DNA from: Himantopus leucocephalus
Lineage: Eukaryota > Chordata > Aves > Charadriiformes > Recurvirostridae
Assembly (NCBI GenBank): GCA_003993805.1
Contig: RSEF01000001.1
Span: 145,383,856 to 145,447,855, forward strand
Direction: 5' to 3'
DNA: 64,000 nucleotides
Positions 12,481-23,602 of this stretch are shown here, in pieces. The notes below the pieces were generated by a model. The model was not told the DNA's origin, made no database searches, and worked only from the letters and a program-made list of their open reading frames with translations. The position numbers and the translations under genes are program-made. Each line of letters begins with the position of its first letter. Position 1 is the first letter of the stretch.

Positions 12481-12732
12481 AGGCCTGCATGTTTGCATGT
12501 AGACACTCATGGCACAGATGTCTGGAGAGAGGGCAAAGAGAAGTCTTCTTGCAGTCCAGACTTTCCAGCGTGGCCTCCCCAGGCACNTGCATGCATACCA
12601 CACACACACATATATGGTATATACACAGGCCTGCATGTCTGCATGTAGACACTCATGGCACAGATGTCTGGAGAGAGGGCAAAGAGAAGTCTTCTTGCAG
12701 TCCAGACTTTCCAGCGTGGCCTCCCCAGGCAC
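12442..12732 (+). repeat. 145-bp direct duplication separated by a single N
   Basis: Copy 1 is 12442-12586, the N is at 12587, and copy 2 is 12588-12732. Both copies are 145 bp and I count two substitutions (a G/A inside the CA-rich start and a T/C about 40 bases in). The first copy ends exactly at the N and the second starts exactly after it. I interpret this as an unmerged overlap of two contigs or of two alleles, not as a biological tandem repeat. Confidence 0.9.
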
Positions 12733-12739
12733 CAGGATA

Positions 12740-14375
12740 AATGTCTCTCAGTGACACTGTGGAACAGAAAATGTTCCTTTCTGCAGGGTCGACTGTTGCA
12801 GAGCGTTCAAGCGGGCATTTCCAGCCTGTCCAGATCCTCCAATAAGGTTTCCAGACAGAGCAGTTCTCTACTAAATCATATGACTTTTCGAAGTTCCTTC
12901 GGTAAGGCCTGACAGGTCTCACCCCATCATATTTCACGTGACTTTTTCCACAGGGAACAAGAGCAGGGGAGTCACGGCAGCTCTCTCACTTCAGCAGCAG
13001 CAGCAGGAACACCTGAGCAGGTACACCGGCGGACAGCCGCGGGCCATCCTGCCCCAGTGCCACTGGAGTCTGGGTCACCCTTTTTGCTGGTGCCACCACC
13101 ATCACCGCAGGCTTGCACGTCCCTCCAGAGTGGGGCTGAGCCAGGACTGGTGAGAACAGATGAGCAATACGGGGGCTAGCTGCAAGCACGGTCCAGCTAC
13201 ACTGACCCCCAGCTGAAGCAGTCCTCTGAAGAAGGAACTACCCTCAACAAATGTTTCATTTGTGCCCTCTAACTCTTTGTGATAACACAGCAAACTACAT
13301 TTATTTGTGTGTTGTCAGCTGTTTTGAAAGGGAAGCGACAATTACAAACTGCGGAATCTCTTTCCCACCAGTAAACCTGTTGTAGGAGAAGCAACGCAGT
13401 CTGGGAACGATGGAGGCTCCCCGTGATGTGTGTCCTTTCACATCCATGTAACGGAGGCTTCCAGCACGTGTGCAAAAGTCCATTCCTTGGAGCAAGAGAA
13501 AGCCAGCTCCTGCATGCTTCCCTCCCCCTGAGTTATACACAACTTAAAGCATCCTCGTGCTGCAGCATCCCAGTGCAACAGTGCTCAGAATGCAAAAAGG
13601 GGATAAACACAAGGCGGTCGTATGCAAGGCACCTAAGCATATGCCCACGTTGGAAAAGCCTTATCCTTCATGCCTAAGAATAAATGCTTTGCTCAATCAA
13701 TATTTAATAGAATATCTAATTTTTCCTCTTTCTTTTCCAACAAGAAAGGAGATTTGTTGCATCTGTTTTCCTAGCAGCCTCCTGCAAGCACCAGCAAAGG
13801 TGTCCTGGCTCAGGCAGACTCAGGTTCCCAGGGATGCCCCTCTTATCTCCCACACAGCAAAGAGGAGGGAGAGAGCACCAAAAGAAGTGCCAAAGTTTGC
13901 CTTTTCCTTTTCGAAATGTCAGCACTCATTGATCACTAAATCATTTCAACAGCTTATTAAGTAGATGTCACAGAGAGTTACTACCAGTCTCCCATCAATT
14001 TAAAAATACTAATGGGGGTTTTTGGAGCGTAATTTCTTCCCGAATGAAAAATGCTCCCTGTATTAAAATGTGAACATTTTGGACCCCACTAGCCAGTGTG
14101 CGAGGCTGTTGATAATACAAAACGCACATTTAGTAGAAGTTTTAACTGTGCAATATGTTTTTAAGGTTGGTCTATAGCTTTCTTGTCCTATTTCCTTATC
14201 ATTTCAAAGGATCCCCTCCATTTGTTTTTTCTATTTGCAGACAAACTGACATTCTCCTGATATATATTATTCACAGGTTCATGTCAATACCAGCATAAGC
14301 AGAAGCTATCAATCACTTCTCTGATGATAACAGTAAATAAATAATGCACAATTTAAACCTTCAAAGCACTGCATA
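12740..14375. other. unique-looking non-coding sequence
   Basis: Holds a (CAG)5 tract at 12992-13006 and moderately GC-rich sequence to about 13200, then AT-rich sequence. Several overlapping short frames on both strands resemble no family. The AT-rich part around 13960-14200 has a texture like vertebrate conserved non-coding DNA, but this cannot be judged from one sequence. Confidence 0.5.
12992..13006 (+). repeat. (CAG)5 trinucleotide repeat
   Basis: Five perfect CAG units. In one frame it reads as glutamines within a 71-codon open frame that has no other support. Confidence 0.85.
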
Positions 14376-14450
14376 AATATCAGTTTGTTTTCACCACATC
14401 CCTTTAAGCGTTGAGGTAAGTAGTTTAACCATTTCACTAGGCACTAGCTC
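14360..14450 (-). mobile_element. possible MIR-like SINE fragment
   Basis: The plus strand reads 'CAAAGCACTGCATAAATATC', then 'TTTTCACCACATCCCTTTAA', then 'GAGGTAAGTAG'. This is the worn order of the reverse-complemented 3' part of MIR-type elements (AAAGCRCTTTAYAAAT, then CYCACAACAACCCT, then GAGGTAGGTA). It is short and diverged, so the call is tentative. Confidence 0.35.
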
Positions 14451-14557
14451 AGATTCAAGAATGGCTTAAGACCCATATGAATCATTCTGTGTATTATCCA
14501 CAAAAGATGTACGTTCTCATATATAACCTATATATAAAAGACTAGGAAAAGCACATT

Positions 14558-14591
14558 CCCCCCCCCCCCCCCAAAAAAAAAAAAAAAAAAN
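14558..14591. repeat. C15-A18 homopolymer pair next to an N
   Basis: A run of 15 C (14558-14572) passes directly into 18 A (14573-14590) and then a single N. Such tracts are difficult to sequence and assemble, so true lengths are uncertain and the N is probably a break caused by the tract. Confidence 0.85.
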
Positions 14592-14911
14592 ATTTCCCAT
14601 TTCAGAAGAAAGCCAGGAAGAGTTTCCATAGCAGAACTGCCACGCGGCACTGCCGGGCTGTGCTGCCCTTCCCTTTGGATACTGAAAGCTTCTGCTTCCC
14701 CAAAAACACGGAGGAGACAGCAGACACCACCGCCTGCCTTCTTCTAGTGCCCTCTTTCCCGCAGGATGCAGGGCTGGAGCAGCAGCTACACATCTTTGTG
14801 GCTCCTATAGGCAAATGCTACATGCGCTGTGCCACTCTCCCATGTAGGGACAGCACACGTCTGCTGCAGGTATGCACCCTGGGCACAAAATGAAATGCAG
14901 GGGAAAAAAAG
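14592..14911. other. unique-looking non-coding sequence
   Basis: Open frames overlap on both strands around 14600-14890 with no family match. Composition is slightly GC-rich. Nothing further seen. Confidence 0.5.
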
Positions 14912-15100
14912 CTTTTTTATGGTGAGGGTGGTCAAACACTGGCACAGGTTGCCTGGAGAGCTTGTGGAGTCTCCATCCTTGGAGGTACTCAAAACTCAGC
15001 TGGACACAGCTCTGAACAGGCTGCTGCAGCTGCCCCTGCCCTGAGCAGGGGTTGGGCTGGATGGTCTCCAGAGATGCCTTCTCTCCTCAACTATTCTGTG
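14912..15100 (+). mobile_element. CR1 LINE, 3' end
   Basis: The translation of about 14920-15043 reads 'VRVVKHWHRLPGELVESPSL', then 'EVLKTQLD': the typical remnant at the 3' end of CR1, where the consensus word is like 'W..LP.E.VESPSLE.FK..LD'. It is followed by 'GAGCAGGGGTTGGGCTGGAT', 'GGTCTCCAGAGATGCCTT' and a decayed 'CTATTCTGTG' tail. The host-like open frame 14829-15044 is explained by this element. Plus orientation. Confidence 0.9.
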
Positions 15101-15104
15101 TCTT

Positions 15105-16785
15105 TTGCATTGTGGAGTTGGGATCCTTCATTTGGACAGCTACATGCTCATGCAAAATAAATACCAATGTTGGAGGATACCAAAGCATTTCACGGCCTTT
15201 TACTTTTCTGTGGGTACAGCTAGAAATGTCATGCCCATGGCCAGAGATGTCATTAACTACCCACTCCTGCAACAAATGCTATAGGGAGCCAGACACATTA
15301 AACGAAAAACATATACGGAGGACCAAACCGAGACATCTGATTCCAATATACCACGCAAGGAGTGGATGGGCGTTCTCTGTGTTTGGAAGCCTTTCAGCTC
15401 TAAAATAAAACTACTGTTTGTTCTCCAACAAAAGACTGGGATTAAGTATCAAACTTTTCTTTTTTTTCTTTTTGTTCAACAGCTACCAGCCAGACTTTGT
15501 AGCATCCTTCTCCCACAGTTTTCCTTCAGAGATATAAAAGCTTCCTGCCCATTACATCTTTGGTTATTTCACATCCCATTGATCATTCTGCCAGTCCAGC
15601 TAGCAGAACAGCAGCAAATAAGCAAGCAAAGTAAGATAAGGCTAGATTTTTGCCCTGGAAAGCTGCAGCCCTGTGCTGCTTCCCGTGTGTTCTTCTCTCC
15701 CTTTCCACCTCCTTCCCGTATCTTCTTTTCATCCCTAGAGACATTTCCAATAGCAGATAAATCAGCACTTTGAATTCTTCTTCTGATGTTGTAACAAGCT
15801 GGCAACTGGCATGACATGTTGTAGAGAGACACATGTGAATACCTAAGTCAGAAATAATGAGATTTCTCTCTCATATTCAGCGTGAAATGAGAGGCAAATG
15901 ACATCACCACTGAAAACAGAGGAGTGCAAGAAGAGGTGTGGGGAAGGGAGGGTAGAAAGAGTGGATGTCTAATCCATTTTGCTTACTACAGTGGATTTCA
16001 GAAGAAAAACTGTCTCGCAGAGAGCATCCTGGGAAACACAGACTCAGAGGGATGGGACAGTTGCAGAGCACAGTGTCTCAAATCCAAGCAGCTCCACCCT
16101 ATATCCCAAGGACACGTCCGCCGTGGCCAGGCACTGCTGCACGTTGTGGCCAAATGAACCAGCCCTTCAAATAAAAACATAAGAGAGGAAAGGAGGAAAC
16201 AAAAGAGAAAGGGGATAAAAGGTCCCAGTAAATCAATTAATGCAAAAGTCTGCTTCAGTTTATAGACAGCACTGCTAATTGCTGTGTGTGCTGCCTGTGA
16301 TGAATAGGGGCTGGTTACCGTTGCACAACTCATCCTTCTTTGCGCGGCTGGGAACCAGCAGAACGCTGATCTCCACTGAAAGTCTTTAATTATTGTTAAA
16401 TGAATCAGGGCAGGGTGTCAGCTCTGGGTTCATGCTTAATTGTCCCATTTTCTCACAGCCTCAGACTCCTACCTTCCTCCCTTATCCTCTCACCCCCTGC
16501 CCAGCCCCTGCGCATGAATCGTTTTTAGATTGGTCTAACACTGGGTCCTGTGCACGCAGCAATGAGACACACAAAGATTTTTGAGATCCTGCATTTCCAC
16601 TACTTCAGGACTTTGTCTCTTTGAAAGCCACAATGTAACACAAAACTTTGGAAAGCAGAACTCCAGACATACTTAAAACCCCAAGACGGAGGGTGGAGTA
16701 TTTTACCACCAGTGCAGAAGTCAGAGATACAGTTGTTGCTGTCACTACTTAATGCCGGGTGTGCAACCACTTCCCAATCCTCATC
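15105..16785. other. unique-looking non-coding sequence
   Basis: About 1.7 kb of mixed composition. The frames at 15052-15408 and 15366-15773 overlap in different registers and show no domain. No repeat was recognised. Confidence 0.55.
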
Positions 16786-16789
16786 TCAT

Positions 16790-17095
16790 TCTCTGGGGTG
16801 GTAGAGAACAAGGGGCATCACCATCAGCCTTGTATAGAGAGGCTAGGACAAGAAGTAATGGGAGCAATTAAGGAATAATTAAGTTGTAGAAAAAGACATC
16901 TAGGTTAGGTGTAAGGGGAAAAAAGCAGTAAGTGCAGGAAAGGACTTGAATAAATTTCTTAAGGAGACTGGGGGATCTGTCACCAGGGTATTTTAGGATG
17001 CAGATAGACAAACAGCTGTCAGGAATGATGCAGACTGCCTGAAGACATTGAGGTGGTCTGAAAGACTGCTTCCAGCCCTACAGTCGAAAATCAGA
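16790..17095 (+). mobile_element. old CR1 LINE, 3' end
   Basis: Recognisable order of CR1 3' text with heavy wear: 'AGGACAAGAAGTAATGGGAG' near 16846, then 'CTTAAGGAGACTGGGGGATC' near 16960, 'AGACAAACAGCTGTCAGGAA' near 17006 and 'CTTCCAGCCCTA' near 17070. The terminal octamer is not preserved. Plus orientation. Confidence 0.8.
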
Positions 17096-19974
17096 GTGGG
17101 CTGTGGGGAGGGTAATTACAGGTGAGCAAGGCAGCAGCAGGGATCCTGAGAACCTTCTCTAAATAAAACTGCAGTGACAAATGCAGCACTCAAAGCCTGG
17201 CCCTGTAGAAGTCTGAAAATCACTCCCATCTGCATTCCAGTGTGGGTCCAGCCTTGACATACAACATAAATGTGGTTGAATTTTCATTGATTCTTATAAT
17301 GCAAACATGTCATTTACATCAAAGTCCAGAATAAAGGTTCATTAGATCGAACAGTTTATTTATTAATAAAAAAGCGGAGCCTTCCCAGCAGCTTGAGCCC
17401 ACCACCTTCCATCACTATGCAGAAAAAGTTAGTTACTTCCATAAGGCAACCTGTATAACATAATTCAGCTGCTCTCCTTTCTCTCCCAAGTAAATGATCC
17501 ACACAGCAAGGCAACAAGGGAAAGGCCTGAACACCAAAGCTGTGCACAGCCAGCATAAGCAGTATTTCACTATTCTATTTTAGCATAGTTTAAAGAAGAC
17601 TTTGTAAAGATCAATGAGAAAGCTCCTTCACTATGTCTAGACCATTGACAGGTCAGCAAGCTCACTATTTTGAAGAATATATTATCAAGAGATGCCCAAT
17701 CTAAGTGATCTAATGCATCTAAATCACCGTGTGCAGCTGCTCACAAGGAACTTGACCATGAACCTGAGAGTGGGAGAAAGACTTGAAACCTGAAATCTCA
17801 GGTAGGATCCCTAGTCATTCCTTCCTTCCTATTACCATATGACTTCTTTACTTTGGCTTCTCACCGATAAATGAAAGCCTTCAATCTACTGAAGTTAGGC
17901 TGTGTAAGAATATACCTTGGCATAATTACATTTGATAAAGAATCACTTTAGATGAAATGTGCTACACGGATTCCTTCTCTACTTCCTAAAAATGGAGACA
18001 AATTAGCAAGTCTTTATTATGCTAGGAGAAGGCATCTAGTGTTCTATTGGCACTCCCATAGTTGCTTGGCTCAGTTTTACACTCATCAGGGGTGACATAA
18101 TTTACATATTTTTATTTGCATTAGAATGGCAATTTAGAATCATTGCGCAATCCCAGCAATATGTATCACGCTGCACAGCTCTCATCTCCCCCCTGTGCTG
18201 GGAGTAAGGAATCTAACACCAACCTAAGTGATGCAATAGTTTATCTTTACATAATTGACTGCTTTCAGCTCCTGATACCTTACTTTGGGAGGGCTGGGGG
18301 AAAGGACATGGTGGGAAAGAGGACAAGAGGGAGGAAGAGGGACCACAATGAGATTCACTCCCTCAAAAGAAAATGTCTTTGCTTTTTATACAGACATGTG
18401 AAGCAGCAGTTTCTTAGTTAAAATTGGTCTTTAAAAGATACGTTTCAGTCAGACAGATCCTTTTTCCTCTGAAGGGCAGATATAGAATGAGGTAATTCAG
18501 AGAGGAACGTGCCAGGGTCCCACCGTGGCAGACAGAGGGACCGTAGCAGGCACTCCCACAGCACTGTCTCATCTTATTCTTTTCAAACCCAGAGTCACGA
18601 ATTCCTTTGTTTTTTCTTCAGTCCCCAAACTGCTCTAAACTAAGCAGCCCAGACAACTCCTGGGCTTCAACTACCTCATTATCTTGGCTTATTTTTGTTC
18701 CAAAGATACTTCTTCTGAGGAAGATGGGCCCCCATTGAACAGCATTACCTGTACAATAACAGAAGCTCTCTCATATGTGTGCATTGTATATATCACCTAA
18801 TTTTCCAAGGGTCATTACATGTCTTACCAAGAATGCCATTTGTTGCAGGCTATCTAATCTTTCTTTCTTACTTTTTTTCTATATACTAAAAGATCCCCCT
18901 ATTTCACAGATAGCTGTAGCTGAGATGTTACTGATTACTTTTTATCTGTGTGAAACTTGCATAACTAAATCACTGGGTTTCACACTGTCAGGAAAGAATG
19001 AAAGGACAGAGTGGGTAAAACCAATTCTAGGCACAGTGCAAACCAAATCAGGACAAGACTCATGAGTTTGCTGGCACTTATTATTCTGCTTTTCTTGTCC
19101 ATTGTATGCATCATAGCGTTATTTCTGAAAAATGTTCTTAAAGTCTTTTTCTGAGTCTGTTTACCCCTGGGGCTAGTATTTTGTACTGGGATTTTAGCTC
19201 TGCCAATAGAAGAGTCAGCTAGACAGTGTGTGAACCAATCCTCGGGCTCCCGTGCTTTATTCCCAGATGCCTCTTTACACTGTAGCAATTCCTATGTTAT
19301 TGTTAAATAATTGGAGGTGGGGAAGACGCAAGAAGGAAGAACAAGTTACATGTATTGGCTTCCACAGATGAGAAGGTAAAAGATAGTTAAACTTCTCCCA
19401 AATGGATAATTTCTTAATTATCTGTATAGATTTTCTGTCTGTCTTGCTATTGCTACCACTGCATCTCATTAGGAGTTGTTTAGCTTCAGACAGTCTCACA
19501 ATTGTTGTTTCTAGATGCTTTTGAAAATTACTATAATTTGTTTGTTACTTGTGTTGAAAAAGGCTTGAATTATGAGCTTTTCCAACAAATGTTTACCAAG
19601 TATTACAGAATCTATAATGAAATTCCGCTCTGTAACACTTGGTGGTTTTATTTTTTCTTATTATGAGGTTGTTTTTTTAATAATCTGAAGCATAACAACC
19701 CTACCAAATAGTTAAACCCAAAGCAAAGCTCTTGAGAGTTAAGTTATGGTTAGCCTACAGACCTGGAAGTAGGACTTCATTAATTTCAGCAGTATGTTAT
19801 TACAGCATATACATAACAAATCATAGCCATTAGTAGCTGAAAGTTGTCACATGAAGGCTAAGCAGGATCTTGCCTGAAACAAGACGACAGTCTTGCTTGA
19901 CCTTCCAAGACCATGCGTAACATCTCCATGCCACAAACAAGTTACACCAGGCATAGATAGAAGGGAGGTCAAAT

Positions 19975-19987
19975 AAAAAAAAAAAAA
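19975..19987. repeat. poly-A, 13 bp
   Basis: Uninterrupted A run. No retroposon body was recognised upstream. Confidence 0.85.
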
Positions 19988-20353
19988 GGCTTTTCTGCTC
20001 CCACGAGACAAAATGTGCTTCAGTACTCTTGGGTTTGGAGAGTGGAAAACAAGAGACATGAAAATGCCCTCTCCTGCCACCGTTTTTCTAAAGCAGAGCC
20101 TGAAATGGGGACCAGAGGGTCTCCACTGCCCTCTTTACAGCTGGTAGCACTTGTTTGCAGTGCACAAGGTAACAACAGGTAACACTGTAGATGGCCCCAA
20201 CCTCCTCCTTGAGGCCAAGATGGATGAGAACAGCCCTCCTGTGAGGTGCCTGAAGGGCTACGACCCCAGACCTTTCAGTGGGGAGAGCGGAGTTATTTGT
20301 TGCATTAGAATATCACTTCTACTTCTGAGAGTACTGTCCCTATTTTAATTTAC

Positions 20354-20368
20354 AAAAAAAAAAAAAAA
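20354..20368. repeat. poly-A, 15 bp
   Basis: Uninterrupted A run. No adjacent SINE or processed copy was recognised. Confidence 0.85.
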
Positions 20369-21117
20369 TCCTTAACACACTAGAAGTATTTAGCAAAGGT
20401 ATCATTCTTCTCTGTTTTCAGTCTGTTTTGCTTGTGGACTTGACAACAAGAACCTGTGACTGGCCTTTTTCACTGCATGATGGAAGGTGCGCTCTCTCCA
20501 CAGGCTCTACAAAAGGATGCTTTCCAGAAACAGCAGCAGCAAATCTGAGAGCAAAAGGCCCTCAGGAAGATGAGTAATGCAGAGAGCAAAGGGAGGGATT
20601 TCTGTGGCACAGGGCCCAAACTCCAATTCTTTCTGAAGACCAATTGGGTTCGGATGTTACTGAGCCTGAACGAAGAATGCCTCCGTGTATGAAAAAAAGT
20701 GCCCGCCCATCACTCATCGCTTTCCCTCAGGAGCTAACTCAGTCATCGGGCTGTCCAGTGTCCCTGCCATAGAATTTGGTGTCAAACCACATCAGCTTGA
20801 AAATTGTATTTCTGTAGGCTAGCACTGACATTCATAGTTCAAAAGGAAGAGTGCAGGCCTGATTCATCCTCATTTTATGCCACAGCAGTTCCACAGAAGT
20901 CGATGGAGCTGCACCAGTGTGTACCTGGTACAGGTCCGGCTCAGCAGTCAAGAAGTGCCAGGCTGTCTCCTAGACAGCTTCTTGGGAAGTGAAGCTCCTG
21001 TAGGAGTCATGTTCCCACTGTGTGAGCAATAACAGTGCTTCTAAGAGTCTGCGCACAGGATTTTTGAAAGGGAAAGATTCAGTTCTGTGGGAAGGATAAG
21101 CCCAGTATGAGGCCTTC

Positions 21118-21388
21118 ATGTGGATATCCCATGCAGAAAAAAANCTGTGGATATCCCATGCAGAAAAAAAAATATGACTGGCCGGGCACTGATTTACTTT
21201 AGATCACAACACTGCTACACAGCCACTGCATTTTGGTTGTGTTGGAGCTTCTTCAAATGGCATGTTNATGTGGATATCCCATGCAGAAAAAAAATATGAC
21301 TGGCCGGGCACTGATTTACTTTAGATCATAACACTGCTACACAGCCACTGCATTTTGGTTGTGTTGGAGCTTCTTCAAATGGCATGTT
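21118..21388 (+). repeat. three-piece direct duplication around Ns at 21144 and 21267
   Basis: The left contig ends with 26 bases (21118-21143) that recur at 21146-21170 (25 of them) and again at 21268-21293 (all 26). The middle piece 21146-21266 (121 bp) is repeated at 21269-21388 (120 bp), with one fewer A in the homopolymer and one C/T change. Because the left contig matches the third piece directly, the middle piece is most simply an alternative allele contig placed in line. Confidence 0.9.
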
Positions 21389-21461
21389 CTGGAAATCATT
21401 ACCAGCACTGCTTTTCATGTTAATATTTCAAATTATCAAGCTAAGTACTTTGGAATCAGCT

Positions 21462-21550
21462 CTGCTGTGAGCCTCTGGGAGGCTTGACCAGGTAACCTCC
21501 AGAGGTCCCTTCCAACCTATAGTTTTCTCTGAATTTAAGATTCTGAGATT
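21462..21550 (+). mobile_element. CR1 LINE, short 3' end
   Basis: 'GACCAGGTAACCTCCAGAGG' then 'TCCCTTCCAACCTATAG', with a decayed terminal repeat (TTTAAGATTCTGAGATT). This is the standard CR1 3' end, reduced to under 100 bp. Plus orientation. Confidence 0.88.
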
Positions 21551-21554
21551 ATTT

Positions 21555-23180
21555 ACTTCTGCGGCTGCTTATTCCGCTAAGAGTCTGTTTCAAACCAGAC
21601 TTTAATCAAGCTCTCTTGGCGTAACTCTCTGACCACCAAGCACTGACTTTCTAGTTACTAACACACTACTAACTAGAGTAGTAGCAAGTTACTGCAAGAT
21701 TACTGCAAGCTCCACTCCTCTACACCAAATCGGCTTCCAAACCTGCTCTTACTGCTTACGTTTCTTTGTGCAGAGGAGTCCGTCATAATTTCTCCTTACT
21801 CAGACATTCCTTAACACCTGAGAAGCAACTAGGATTTTCCACACTGCCCTCATCTGTTACCCCTGTGCTTCCATATGGCTTTAACACCTTGCCATTGCTG
21901 TTATCTCATGATAAATGAGGAGGGCCTGATGGCAGCCAGAACACTGAAGTAAACCTCATTTTGTTTTGGTTTTTTTTTTTATTTAAAAATAAATACACTT
22001 ACACACTAGCATGGCCAGATACATGGTGATGTCTCCCTCTGCTTCATACAGTGCATATGTCTATACGCACCATGTCTATGTAGAGCCTGTGTAAGCAGCA
22101 TTCTTTCCCAGGAAAAGCCAGTCTAAGCCCCAAACCGACACATCCTGTTCTTCCCCTGGATATACCACTCAAATGCAGACAAATTACAAATGCGAAGGTG
22201 CTACATCATTCATGTTTCTCTTGGCGCTTCCAGAGATTTTTCACACGGCGTGCCAAGAGTGCTTCTGTCAGTCAGCATCCAGCTCCGCACCACCACGGCA
22301 AACACCAAAGTGATAGAGCAGACACAGGTGCATTGGGTGAGGATGGCAGGAGTAAGGGGCTCGGACAGGCTTCACCCCCTCCATTAGTACCAGCTGCCTG
22401 GCCCCCATTTCTTCAGTTACTCAGCTGTCCTCTCACCTCTACCACCCCTATTCATTTCATCTCTGCAAACACCCTGGTGCTCTCCAAACGAGCTGCCTCT
22501 GCCTGGCGGCATTGCTGGAGCAAACCAGTTCATTCGAGCTGGTAAGCCTGTCAGTCACTATTTAAAAGACGTTCCAGTTTTGCAGTATATAAATTAACCT
22601 TGACACCTACTGCAGCAGTACCTTTACTCTTCCTGCACAGCCAGCTGCACTTGACGGGAGTTAATAACTGCAGGCAGCAAGAGAAGGACACTGCTTTCAG
22701 GAAAAATCATGAGGAAAAGCTTTCAGGGGACATGAAGATGTTTCTCAGTGCAGAATTTGAAATTAGCTGAAAGTCAAATATTCCAAAACACTTACTTGTG
22801 TATCCTTTTGATCTTTGGTGCTCAGCCCTGTGGCTTGTTGGATGTGGCATCTTTATTTCTGCTTGCTTTGTGCAGGAGTTGTATTTCAAGGCATCAGAGT
22901 GCTGAGGGATATTAGTAGAAGGTAGCATTTGTGTGGCCCTTATCCTAATTAGCTGTGTTTCCATATGTCCTTTAATGCACCCAACTAATCCCAATGATAG
23001 CGTGACCTTTATCTTTCACCTCCTTTATCACATTCAGCAAATGAACTAGTTCCCATAACCTAGGCCAACCATTACAAATAACCAGCCACAACTGAACTCT
23101 ATAGCTTCTGTCTGCAAAACCAAAATACCTTTTCTTTGCCAAATTCAAAGCAGAGCTATAAGCTAGGAATCAGCTTGTAA
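21555..23180. other. unique-looking non-coding sequence
   Basis: Contains an 11-bp tandem (TTACTGCAAGA/TTACTGCAAGC at about 21689-21710) and a T run at 21970-21980. Open frames near 22190-22545 overlap in two registers and are not supported. Confidence 0.5.
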
Positions 23181-23345
23181 TGTATTTGTAGCAAATATTT
23201 TATGCAAATTCTGGCATTGTTTTTTTAATTAAATATTCCATCAGATATTCATCAATTATTCCAGACTTTGACTAACTTGACTATCAAATAATATGCTGCA
23301 AATATTTGCCACAAATCATTGCATTATGTTTGAATGCAATTCTAA
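23181..23345. promoter_or_regulatory. AT-rich segment with POU octamer, candidate conserved non-coding element
   Basis: An exact octamer ATGCAAAT lies at 23202-23209, followed by TTAATTAAAT and a series of short AT-rich words (ATATTCATCAATTATTCC, GCAAATATTTGCC). The density of homeobox/POU-type sites in a repeat-free stretch is typical of vertebrate conserved enhancers, but conservation itself is not visible here. Confidence 0.3.
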
Positions 23346-23542
23346 TGTAAAAAGCAAGCTGGAAGACAGCAGCCACGTCACAGCCGGAGACATCACTTGT
23401 GTTTGTACTGTGCCACCAAATCTGGCCTGTGGGAAAAAGATACAGCATCAGGTCAGGAGACTCTCTCCTATTTTACTTTAGTGCACACACAGCCTAGGTG
23501 GTATCAGCAAATAAACAGGGAAGATTTCTGTGCTTAAGCCCT

Positions 23543-23602
23543 CAGCGTATCTCTTGTGCGGAATGAGAGCCGCAAAGGCAGCGTATCTCTTGTGCGGAAT
23601 GA
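23543..23602 (+). repeat. 36-bp-period tandem duplication (24-bp identical units)
   Basis: CAGCGTATCTCTTGTGCGGA plus ATGA occurs at 23543-23566 and again at 23579-23602 with no mismatch. The 12 bases between them are present once. No N is nearby, so this appears to be a real, recent local duplication. Confidence 0.95.

Larger units (their letters stand above)
17100..21115. other. long non-coding stretch
   Basis: About 4 kb without a supported gene. Contains A runs at 19975-19987 and 20354-20368. Short frames (at most 102 codons) on both strands have no recognisable family. The AT-rich segments around 17900-18150 and 19500-19700 show nothing specific. Confidence 0.55.

Noticed and set aside
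12190..12754. Open frames through the duplicated block, with internally repeated peptides
   Set aside because: The repeated peptide text is produced by the N-separated duplication and by the CA/TA-rich sequence. The frames contain the N.
14829..15044. 71-codon open frame
   Set aside because: It is the translated 3' end of a CR1 LINE, not a host gene.
20354..20368. Poly-A as the tail of a SINE or processed pseudogene
   Set aside because: No retroposon body, gene-like sequence or target-site duplication is recognisable upstream. The same holds for the A/T runs at 19975, 30781 and 63931.
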